From JAVJRN01 sp040218415 (lineage in GTDB: Bacteria > Bacteroidota > Bacteroidia > Cytophagales > Cyclobacteriaceae), in contig JAVJRN010000032.1 of the NCBI GenBank assembly GCA_040218415.1, positions 62,001 through 126,000 on the forward strand: a stretch of DNA of 64,000 bases, in the 5' to 3' direction. The notes beneath the pieces were generated by a model. That model saw nothing but the letters and a program-made list of their open reading frames with translations, did no database searches and had not been told where the DNA came from. Below, piece by piece: positions 57,369-64,000 of the stretch. The first letter of the stretch is position 1; each line of letters opens with the position of its first letter. A program made the translations under genes and the position numbers.

Positions 57369-59807
57369 CTATTCCTTGATTAATTTAATTTTCTGCTGTT
57401 CAAACTCAATAAGATACAGTCCCTTTGTAAATCGAGAAATATCTATTGTATTCTTTCCGCTTTTCAATTTTCCAATGGTAATACGTTCACCTGATAGGTT
57501 ATAAATCATATAATCAGATTCCATATCAACAAATAATGTGATATCTTTTTTTGCTGGATTAGGATAAATTTTAATATCCTTCGACGTACGGCTGGCTAAT
57601 GGTTCAATGACCGTGAAAGTGAAAAATTCAGTTATAATGCAACCCAATTCGTTAGTTATTTCAACGGAAACGACATGTTCACCCGGAATGTCAAACGAAA
57701 CCAAAATCTCATTGGTAGTTTGACCATCCTGCCATAGGTAGTCATATCCTTCGGGTAGAGATAACAAGATTTCATCCTGTATCGCAATGGTGGAATCCAA
57801 CCATTCAAACTCAATATGGGTTCTAGAGTCCTTGACATAGATACTATCAAGTCTTGAGCGACATCCGCGATTATCCAGAGAATAAGCATAGTACATGCCA
57901 AATTCTCTCGCGAATCTTAACGATCCCGTCTCTCCATCAGTCCAAATGACTTCATTGTTAGAGGTTGACTCTGCACGCAATAGTATTTGCTGCTCCTCGC
58001 ATAATGTGACTGTGTCTTCCCATATTGTTAAGGGAGGTGGTGGATAAACTAGCAGTGATTGAATATTACTCTTGGCTTCACAGCCATTGTTTTCAAAAAT
58101 GACGGAGCTTGGTTTATTATCATTGAATATCACGTAATAAAATTTACCATCGAATTCTGTTGAAGTGGTTCCCGGCACAATCCAGCGAGTGTTAAATTCT
58201 AGATCTGTATCCATGAGTCGAATTGTATCTCCACTACAGAATTGTTGTTTAAGGTCTGTTTGAAACTTAGGGGTCTCTATTGAGACAAACGTTACATTTA
58301 CTGTTTTACTAAATTTCTCAAAGCCGTTACAATTCTTAGCCAAAAACTTATACCCCCCCGATTCTTTGGGAGAATATGAAGTATTAACCGCACCTTCAAT
58401 GGGTTCATCATTAAAATACCATTGAATATCCTTGTTGGTAATGGAAGAAAGACTGAACTTGAAATTTTGGTTAGAACATATCGAAAGATCATCCCTATAG
58501 TCGAATTCAACATCTACAAACTCAAACGTTTCATAACGGGCTACATCGATTAAATTATCCTCGTGACAGTTCCAATAGTGCAATTGATAGAATCCTGACC
58601 CAGTAATATCCAAATAATAGTTATTGGCTCCTGGAATTATTTCACCATCCTTGATCCATTCATATTTAAAGTACACAGATGATAAAGGTGATTCTTGATA
58701 AGACTCCCCCTCACAATAATCTACAATACCCTTGAATTCCATGACTTTTCCTGTGAAGCTTGGATTGGACGAAATATCTTTTATTCTAATAAGACCGTTT
58801 TCTGTTGAAGCCCAGACTGATAAATCGCAGTGCATATCGGTCATTGATAATTGATTTACTTTGACATTACCAACTTCTTCCATTAGTTGTGTTTCATAAT
58901 TAGAGTCCCATTTTATATTTTCAGTTATGTAGAGACCACTATTCGTAGCTGTTAAAATCATACGGGGAATATTCAAGTTTGTGAACAATCCATAAAGAAT
59001 CATGTCATTAACAGGAATGTTATCAATCAGCACCTTTACTTCAGAGTTACATCCCCCAAAATGATGCTTCAAGCCCCTATTACTTCCATAGAAATTGGAA
59101 GCACTCTGAAAATCGTAACCTCCATTGTAGTATCGGTTATTAGGTATCAATATTCCATCCGCGACAACTTCATTTGTGAAGTGTTCTGGAATCGAGAGGA
59201 ATCCACTAGATATATTAACGCTCACGCTATAATAATCAACCCTAGTGTTTTTTACAACCTCAGTGCAATACGTAAACCCATTGGTGATGGTAGTTTTGTT
59301 AGCTCCATGATTTCGAGATAGTAATCTCACTTCTTTGTCTCTAATACCTGCTTCGCTAAATTTCCCTTTTGATGAATCGTAGACGTATTCTCCATTTTCA
59401 GTACCAATATATGGGAAACTAAACGAATTGATTCGCGCCGCATCAAGCCCTTTTGAAACTCCCATAATCTCCACCATACCATTAGTATATCTAAGCAAAG
59501 AGTCAGCTTCAGTTGCAATAAAAAACTGATCCTGATTAATGACCTGTACATCCGTGAAATTGTATGCCGAATAGACACTAAAATGATCTGTAAGCTCTTC
59601 AAGTTCCGGTATTGAACTAATATAGAAGACCCTACCACTTGCAGTAATTGCAATACCTGTGGTGTCATTAAAATCTGAAGCAACGAATTCTTCATTAGGA
59701 AGGAATATCTGATCAACCGTGAAAATGGATTGGCCGGCCAGAATAGATGAATAACAACTAGACAGAATAATGATATATACTTTCAATTTTCCTTGCAGGG
59801 TATTCAT
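57369..59807 (-). CDS. Large secreted protein with T9SS type A sorting domain
   Basis: 812 residues from ATG 59807, which starts MNTLQGKLKVYIIILSSCYS and gives a signal peptide. The first 350 residues resemble a beta-propeller-like surface protein (VYSAYNFTDVQVINQDQFFI). Several Ig-like segments follow with VCEEQQILLRAESTSNNEVI-type patterns and SLPEGYDYLWQDGQTTNEIL, as in gliding and adhesion proteins. The C-terminus, IKIYPNPAKKDITLFVDMES with GLYLIEFEQQKIKLIKE, is a type A sorting signal for the type IX secretion system. It is the last gene of a three-gene operon, after the TIG-domain lipoprotein. Confidence 0.82.
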   Translation of the reverse strand: MNTLQGKLKVYIIILSSCYSSILAGQSIFTVDQIFLPNEEFVASDFNDTTGIAITASGRVFYISSIPELEELTDHFSVYSAYNFTDVQVINQDQFFIATEADSLLRYTNGMVEIMGVSKGLDAARINSFSFPYIGTENGEYVYDSSKGKFSEAGIRDKEVRLLSRNHGANKTTITNGFTYCTEVVKNTRVDYYSVSVNISSGFLSIPEHFTNEVVADGILIPNNRYYNGGYDFQSASNFYGSNRGLKHHFGGCNSEVKVLIDNIPVNDMILYGLFTNLNIPRMILTATNSGLYITENIKWDSNYETQLMEEVGNVKVNQLSMTDMHCDLSVWASTENGLIRIKDISSNPSFTGKVMEFKGIVDYCEGESYQESPLSSVYFKYEWIKDGEIIPGANNYYLDITGSGFYQLHYWNCHEDNLIDVARYETFEFVDVEFDYRDDLSICSNQNFKFSLSSITNKDIQWYFNDEPIEGAVNTSYSPKESGGYKFLAKNCNGFEKFSKTVNVTFVSIETPKFQTDLKQQFCSGDTIRLMDTDLEFNTRWIVPGTTSTEFDGKFYYVIFNDNKPSSVIFENNGCEAKSNIQSLLVYPPPPLTIWEDTVTLCEEQQILLRAESTSNNEVIWTDGETGSLRFAREFGMYYAYSLDNRGCRSRLDSIYVKDSRTHIEFEWLDSTIAIQDEILLSLPEGYDYLWQDGQTTNEILVSFDIPGEHVVSVEITNELGCIITEFFTFTVIEPLASRTSKDIKIYPNPAKKDITLFVDMESDYMIYNLSGERITIGKLKSGKNTIDISRFTKGLYLIEFEQQKIKLIKE

Positions 59808-59814
59808 AGCTCTG

Positions 59815-60729
59815 TCAATTTGTAATTGCAATTTCCTGAGCACTAATCGTTTCCAAATTGTTCATAACTAGCATTATTTTAAATTGCCCCGTACCTTGTA
59901 GTTGAGGAATTTTCACTACTAATCTGTTAAATGAAAGAGAAGATACCTCCGCTTGAAATTTCAACCCTTCGGAATTAACAAAAAAAACATCGATGCGACC
60001 TGAGTAAAAATTATTTCCGGTTATTTCTATTAATGATTCAAAATTTGCATCAGTTGGAGTAATATTTATTATTTCAGGCTTATAGAGATTGAATGAATCA
60101 TGAAACTCCGAATCATTACCTGCTAATGAGACTATTATTATTGGATTTTCGTTGGTTAGCGTGGAAGGAGTAATCACTGTTAATTCGTATTGACTGTGTG
60201 AAATTATTGATGCATTAATTCCACCTATTTGTACTTTTACATTTCGGTCTATTCTCCCAAAATTCTCACCTGTTATTGTTACTACCTCACCCAAATGTCC
60301 GCTTTTCGGCGTAAAATCAATCAATTCTGGACCGTTGCTCCCGAGACTATTGAAATTCACATTTTCCCCGTAAACTATAAATTCATTTGTTTCGATAAAA
60401 GCTCGAACAAAATATGAAACACCTTCTTTGAGGGTTATATCAATTATTTCTGAAAATTCATTCGATTGAATGTTTTCCGAGTATATAACACGGTCACTAA
60501 ATTCAAGGATTGGGTTTTTATTTTCTCGCCAGACAAACCCGTAGTTTATTATTTCAAAATTTCCTCGAAATATTATTTCTGCATTGAATTCTGCTCCTTT
60601 AGAGGTAATGTCTTTCACAGCGAGTGTATTCAGTCTTGGATAATCTCTGCTTGTTAATTCATCTTCAGTGCAGTTTACTAATAAGGCTAATAAGAATATC
60701 AGCAATGCATTTCTTAATAAGTATTTCAT
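59815..60729 (-). CDS. Lipoprotein with FN3-like and IPT/TIG domains
   Basis: 304 residues. Lipoprotein signal MKYLLRNALLIFLLALLVNC with the lipidated Cys at 20. A fibronectin-like domain follows (EIINYGFVWRENKNP, VSYFVRAFIETNEF), then two IPT/TIG domains: PKSGHLGEVVTITGENFGRI and TPTDANFESLIEITGNNFYS. It is probably exposed on the cell surface and may act with the T9SS protein encoded 7 bp downstream. Confidence 0.85.
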   Translation of the reverse strand: MKYLLRNALLIFLLALLVNCTEDELTSRDYPRLNTLAVKDITSKGAEFNAEIIFRGNFEIINYGFVWRENKNPILEFSDRVIYSENIQSNEFSEIIDITLKEGVSYFVRAFIETNEFIVYGENVNFNSLGSNGPELIDFTPKSGHLGEVVTITGENFGRIDRNVKVQIGGINASIISHSQYELTVITPSTLTNENPIIIVSLAGNDSEFHDSFNLYKPEIINITPTDANFESLIEITGNNFYSGRIDVFFVNSEGLKFQAEVSSLSFNRLVVKIPQLQGTGQFKIMLVMNNLETISAQEIAITN

Positions 60730-61934
60730 TTTTTTAATAGAATCAGATTTAAAGAGATTCGATTATTGTTGGCTTTGAAACCTACTGTTTGATTAAATGA
60801 GGACATCTGAAAATACCGGAGAGCTATACTTCCCCTGAACTTCTGATATGATTTAAGAATTCCAACCCCACCCCAAAAACCAATTTGATTGTCATTTATT
60901 TCAAAAGCGACACCTTCAGGAAACGTACTCACCACATTTCCATTGACTCGCTCACTGAGAAGCTTAGTATTTGAGCTCAGGTTATAGTCATAATTAATAC
61001 CGGCTTGTAAGTAAACACCATACTTCTTTTCAGGAAAAGAATACTTCATCGAAAATGGAATTGTAAGAGTAGATAATTCAATGAAGGTATCGTGGTATTC
61101 TGTAGGTGATTCTGATATAAATTCTGTAGGTGATTCTAATATAACTAAAGAAGAATAGCTTGATTTTAAGAAATGAAATTCTCCTTGAAAAGATATTTTT
61201 TCAGTGATTCGTGGAAAAGAAAATGCAAAAAGCACCCCAATAGATGGATCAACGGAACTGTACGAATCATCCAAATAATAAAAAAATCCTGAGCGAGCAC
61301 TAGTTTGAATTTGAGATTTTGATAGGCCGACAGTTACTCCGAAATCAAACTTTGTTTGAGGTTTACTTGCTTTGAACTCGGTAAATTCTGAGCCTTTGCA
61401 CTTGTTGTATTTAATAATCAATCGTGTTAGACTTTTTTCATCGAACTTAATGTTCGCTGTTTGTGCATTTGAGTTTGGAAAGCAATCGCTGATGAGGTAG
61501 GATAGAATGCCTCTCCACTTGCTAGTTTCTTTTGTTCCAACTTTTCCGTTAATCTCTACTTTTTCAACTCTTGATTCTAATTCGAAGTATGATGTATCCT
61601 TTTTTATGTAAAACTTGCCTTTTGACATAAACAGGCTGATATCTCCATCAACTAGAACTTCTACGAAAGAGCCATCAATTATTTTAGAAGAAAAGAATTT
61701 ATCATTGTTATATCCGAACCCTAATATTTGAATTGGGTAATATTCTGTTTCGTCTTGTTCACCTCTGAAAATGCAAGATTCATAATTCTTGGAGTTTGAC
61801 CGATAGTCCACCTGACCTTGAATGGTATCGTTATCAAGAGTGATAATAAACCCACTTCTGAAATCGTTCTGTCCGTATGAACTACCAACAATAATAAGCA
61901 GCAATATTAGAGTTAGCCTGATCTTTTTATGCAT
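60726..61934 (-). CDS. Outer membrane beta-barrel protein (PorT/DUF-type)
   Basis: 402 residues. Signal peptide MHKKIRLTLILLLIIVGSSYG. The first 180 residues form a soluble domain (GFIITLDNDTIQGQVDYRSN), common in a Bacteroidota family; the rest is a C-terminal beta-barrel (FGVTVGLSKSQI, SLRYFQMSSF-like strands and an aromatic C-terminus ending LNLILLKK). A short tandem repeat ESPTEFISESPTEYHD lies at about 268-283. Gene order barrel, lipoprotein, secreted protein suggests a surface complex. Confidence 0.8.
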   Translation of the reverse strand: MHKKIRLTLILLLIIVGSSYGQNDFRSGFIITLDNDTIQGQVDYRSNSKNYESCIFRGEQDETEYYPIQILGFGYNNDKFFSSKIIDGSFVEVLVDGDISLFMSKGKFYIKKDTSYFELESRVEKVEINGKVGTKETSKWRGILSYLISDCFPNSNAQTANIKFDEKSLTRLIIKYNKCKGSEFTEFKASKPQTKFDFGVTVGLSKSQIQTSARSGFFYYLDDSYSSVDPSIGVLFAFSFPRITEKISFQGEFHFLKSSYSSLVILESPTEFISESPTEYHDTFIELSTLTIPFSMKYSFPEKKYGVYLQAGINYDYNLSSNTKLLSERVNGNVVSTFPEGVAFEINDNQIGFWGGVGILKSYQKFRGSIALRYFQMSSFNQTVGFKANNNRISLNLILLKK

Positions 61935-62053
61935 ACCGCAATTATATATAAAAAAATTTATTTATGAGCAATGAAGTTTAACCGGTATTATGTTGACTTT
62001 AAACTTTATGGATCAACATATGGCTAGCAAGTTGAAAACTTAGCTTTTAGGAA

Positions 62054-62072
62054 TCCTCGTCGCAAACGAGGA
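62054..62072. terminator. REP-like hairpin TCCTCGT/ACGAGGA
   Basis: TCCTCGT-CGCAA-ACGAGGA, a perfect 7-bp stem right before the last base of the GNAT/XRE operon (antitoxin stop at 62073-62075). It is like the short palindromes common at ends of Bacteroidota operons and could serve as a terminator or a RAYT target site. Confidence 0.6.
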
Positions 62073-62543
62073 CTAGAGAGGTATTAGCTTTTTATAATCA
62101 TACTTTTCGTATTCTTTTGTCTTTTCCTCCTTAAGCTTTAACAAATCATTTTTCACTTGTACTCGGTACCAGTATTCAGGCTTAGTATGCGAGAATGAAC
62201 TGATTTTTAAAACTACGTCTGTGTTTAATTTTCTCTTACCAGTTAAGTACATATGAAGATTCCCATCTTTCATTCCAAAGTATTCAGCCAATTCCTTTTT
62301 AGTAATTTGGAGAGCTTTCAAGTACATCTTTACAAAATCTAATATATCAAGGACTTCACTTTCCTCAACGTCATCTCGTTCTATATAATCTTCGAGCCTA
62401 TATTCTATAGAGAGCAGCTTGTTCCTAATCTTTCTTTCTTTTGATTGTTTCTCAGAATGATCTTTAATGAACTTATTAATGTTCTTTAGTTTTTTATCAT
62501 TCCATAAATCATTGGGTAGTATTTCAGTCTTTTTCATGCTCAA
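62073..62543 (-). CDS. XRE-family antitoxin-like protein
   Basis: 156 residues. The N-terminal half is charged and helical (KFIKDHSEKQSKERKIRNKL) and the C-terminal half is an HTH of the HigA type: ALQITKKELAEYFGMKDGNL, then MYLTGKRKLNTDVVLKISSF and PEYWYRVQVKNDLLK. It overlaps the GNAT-like gene by 4 bp. It probably binds the palindrome at 63078 and neutralises the partner. Confidence 0.72.
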   Translation of the reverse strand: MSMKKTEILPNDLWNDKKLKNINKFIKDHSEKQSKERKIRNKLLSIEYRLEDYIERDDVEESEVLDILDFVKMYLKALQITKKELAEYFGMKDGNLHMYLTGKRKLNTDVVLKISSFSHTKPEYWYRVQVKNDLLKLKEEKTKEYEKYDYKKLIPL

Positions 62544-63043
62544 AATTTTAAATATTCATCAATGAGTTTTTCACTACCTTCAGGTATAATTATCATAGTT
62601 TTTGATTCCCCGAGTCTTACTGCATGATATTTTCTACTGTACAATTCCATAAGCTTCATTTCGTCATCTTCATTTTCTTCAAGCACATCGAATGCCAGAT
62701 AACCTTCTTTGCCATTAATATAGCTTTGCCGACAAGCAAAAGCAATCAAACAACCCGCAACTCTATCATGCTTTCTGTTTTCACCTCTATTATGGGGCGC
62801 AACTTCTACGAAGGCCATATAATCTTGAAATCGATTTTCAGTAATTATAATTAAACAGCCCTCTATCTGATTCGGAGAGTTGTTAGCAGTAAGTATATAT
62901 GTATTGGAATTCTTTCCTTTTGAGTTTTTTCTAAAGTTGAACCTCCAAGCGTCAGTAATAGTTGGTAAGATGGTCTTAATTCTTGCCTCAGTAATTTTAG
63001 TTTTTACCGCCGTTTTAGTCGCATTTTCAATGATTTTTACTTT
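62540..63043 (-). CDS. GNAT-like acetyltransferase, candidate toxin
   Basis: 167 residues from ATG 63043 (an upstream in-frame ATG at 63088 would fall in the operator). AWRFNFRKNSKGKNSNTYIL, QIEGCLIIITENRFQDYMAF, VEVAPHNRGENRKHDRVAGC (acceptor loop where GNATs have the R/QxxGxG site) and LIAFACRQSYINGKEGYLAF with AFDV follow a GNAT fold. Coupled to an XRE gene (ATGA), it resembles GNAT toxin-antitoxin pairs that acetylate aminoacyl-tRNA. Order toxin then antitoxin with autoregulation supports this; the substrate is not known. Confidence 0.65.
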   Translation of the reverse strand, partial: KVKIIENATKTAVKTKITEARIKTILPTITDAWRFNFRKNSKGKNSNTYILTANNSPNQIEGCLIIITENRFQDYMAFVEVAPHNRGENRKHDRVAGCLIAFACRQSYINGKEGYLAFDVLEENEDDEMKLMELYSRKYHAVRLGESKTMIIIPEGSEKLIDEYLKF

Positions 63044-63077
63044 CATTAATGTCTGCTTGTTTCTACAAAGGCAGTTA

Positions 63078-63102
63078 TAATTATACAAAGTGTATAATTA
63101 TT
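63078..63102 (-). promoter_or_regulatory. Perfect operator palindrome of the GNAT/XRE pair
   Basis: ATAATTATAC and GTATAATTAT are perfect 10-bp inverted arms around AAAGT, 34 bp before the GNAT start. This is the size and place of a dimeric XRE operator, and the -7-like TATAAT is inside it, so binding would block transcription. Confidence 0.75.
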
Positions 63103-63141
63103 TATGAACACTAATAACCGAATTGCAAAACCGGTAGTACT

Positions 63142-63240
63142 CGATATCCGCTATATATTTTGGTTAAATCTAAGAGATTTTGAATGCGAAACAAACCATT
63201 AATAGCTATGTACTGATAAAACCTCGTGGTGGTACCAGCG
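63142..63240. repeat. Dispersed repeat copy 2
   Basis: Matches 54084-54184 (blocks GATATCCGC/GTTATCCGC, TTAAATCTAA, GATTTTGAATGC, AACAAACCATTAA, AGCTATG, TGGTG, AGCGC) in the same orientation. The two copies bracket the island from the phosphatase to the GNAT/XRE pair. It is not a known IS and has no inverted ends that I can see. Confidence 0.6.
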
Positions 63241-63316
63241 CATTGGCGTTGGAATAAAAACTGGCAGACCATATAATCCGGTTTTTAGAACAAGATAATT
63301 TCCAATCCTCACCCGC

Positions 63317-64000
63317 TCAAATAAAATTCACTTCTGGCTGTAGCGATATTCCAAACGTAGACTGGACGGATGCTTGTATTTTTTTAGAGAGTTGAACCAA
63401 CTCCCTTCCTGTAGCTTTTCCGTGATTGACCAAAACCAATGATTGCTTGTCATGCACGCCCGCATCGCCAAATCTTTTTCCCTTCCAGCCGCAATACTCG
63501 ATCATCCATGCGGCAGGAACTTTGGTTGTACTGTCCGAATGCGCATAACCAGGAATATGTTCAAAGGCTGCTTTTAACGATTCGTAAAATTCCGAATCAA
63601 TCACTGGGTTTTTAAAAAAGCTTCCTGCATTGCCTATTTTATTAGGATCTGGCAGCTTCGATTGACGAATTTCTATGATGGCGCGGCTAATATTTGCCAG
63701 CGATAATTCCTCAACTCCCGCATCGGTTAAAGTTTGTTTGAGGTTACCATATTCAATGTTATAAGCGTGATTTTTTTTGGTCAGTCGTAAATTAACGCGT
63801 GTAATAATGTACCGGTCTCTTGCCTCCCCTTTGAAAACACTGTATCGATAATCAAAATGACAGTCTTCTTTGTAAAACGTTACAAAATTTCCAGTACCAA
63901 TTTCATAAGCTTCCAAAGAGTGAAATATGTCTTTGATTTCAACACCATAAGCGCCTATATTTTGCATTGGAGCCGCACCAATGGTTCCTGGAATAAGCGA
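63317..64000 (-). CDS. murB: UDP-N-acetylenolpyruvoylglucosamine reductase, C-terminal part
   Basis: Partial gene: the frame is open to the window edge (SLIPGTIGAAPMQNIGAYGV at the edge). Family motifs are clear: GTIGAAPMQNIGAYGVEI (FAD site), YRYSVFKGEARDRYIITRVN with the catalytic Arg/Glu region, GNAGSFFKNPV and the C-terminal AAWMIEYCGWKGKRFGDAGV. MurB uses NADPH and FAD to make UDP-MurNAc for peptidoglycan synthesis. The N-terminus lies beyond the window. This is a plain housekeeping gene marking the return to core chromosome. Confidence 0.95.
   Translation of the reverse strand, partial: SLIPGTIGAAPMQNIGAYGVEIKDIFHSLEAYEIGTGNFVTFYKEDCHFDYRYSVFKGEARDRYIITRVNLRLTKKNHAYNIEYGNLKQTLTDAGVEELSLANISRAIIEIRQSKLPDPNKIGNAGSFFKNPVIDSEFYESLKAAFEHIPGYAHSDSTTKVPAAWMIEYCGWKGKRFGDAGVHDKQSLVLVNHGKATGRELVQLSKKIQASVQSTFGISLQPEVNFI

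Overview
The window comes from a Bacteroidota chromosome, probably a Cytophagales-like marine or environmental bacterium. Supporting signs are a C-terminal type IX secretion sorting domain, many small lipoproteins and beta-barrel proteins, weak ribosome binding sites, a TAnnTTTG-type promoter box, and intergenic RAYT/REP remnants. The genus is not determined.

Positions 1 to about 34.3 kb (possibly to about 38.5 kb) are a Mu-like transposable prophage whose left end lies outside the window. It starts with a MuA-type DDE transposase and a MuB-type ATPase. A tightly packed, mostly hypothetical early operon follows: a DnaA-domain-IV-like protein, DUF3164, a cytosine-MTase-like protein, a RecA-like ATPase, a Dam-type methylase, a GemA-like protein, an ASCH-like protein, a lipoprotein and an antirepressor. 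Unlike in Mu, the packaging and portal module (12.1-18.6 kb: small and large terminase, gp36-like, a fused portal/gp30 protein, gpG, a tail completion candidate) is on the minus strand. The protease/scaffold, capsid, lysis and tail modules (18.7-34.3 kb) are on the plus strand. The tail genes show the classic -1 frameshift overlap of assembly chaperones, a 1,111-residue tape measure and a tail-tip SGNH/SASA carbohydrate esterase.

From 34.3 to 38.6 kb lies an unusual accessory block: a 270-bp direct duplication carrying triple CCGTATTTCCA motifs, a perfect 24-bp palindrome, and a minus-strand array of nine small unrecognised genes ending in a small XRE regulator. Five intergenic regions of the array carry the same ~80-bp element. 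It overlaps the upstream gene's stop codon, holds two hairpins (one with compensatory changes) and runs to the next start codon, so the genes look like exchangeable cassettes. A second set of iterons at 38.43-38.50 kb is a candidate right end.

From 38.6 to 48.2 kb are ordinary chromosomal genes: a NaChBac-type channel, a MORN-repeat lipoprotein, an ABC-F ATPase, a sorbosone dehydrogenase-like protein, hemN, dCMP deaminase and a membrane-anchored MutS-like ATPase.

From 48.3 to 63.2 kb is an accessory island: a Fic protein with an iterated operator, a HigBA pair whose toxin has lost its ATG and which sits between two copies of a RAYT remnant, a solitary GHKL-ATPase/PD-(D/E)XK-like fusion that looks like a defence protein, a YbjQ/zinc-ribbon protein, a phosphatase, an ABM-domain protein, a MepB protein, a cupin gene sitting between two pieces of a RAYT gene, a T9SS cell-surface operon, and a GNAT/XRE toxin-antitoxin-like pair with a perfect operator. 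Two copies of a 100-bp dispersed repeat occur at 54.1 and 63.2 kb. The window ends inside murB.
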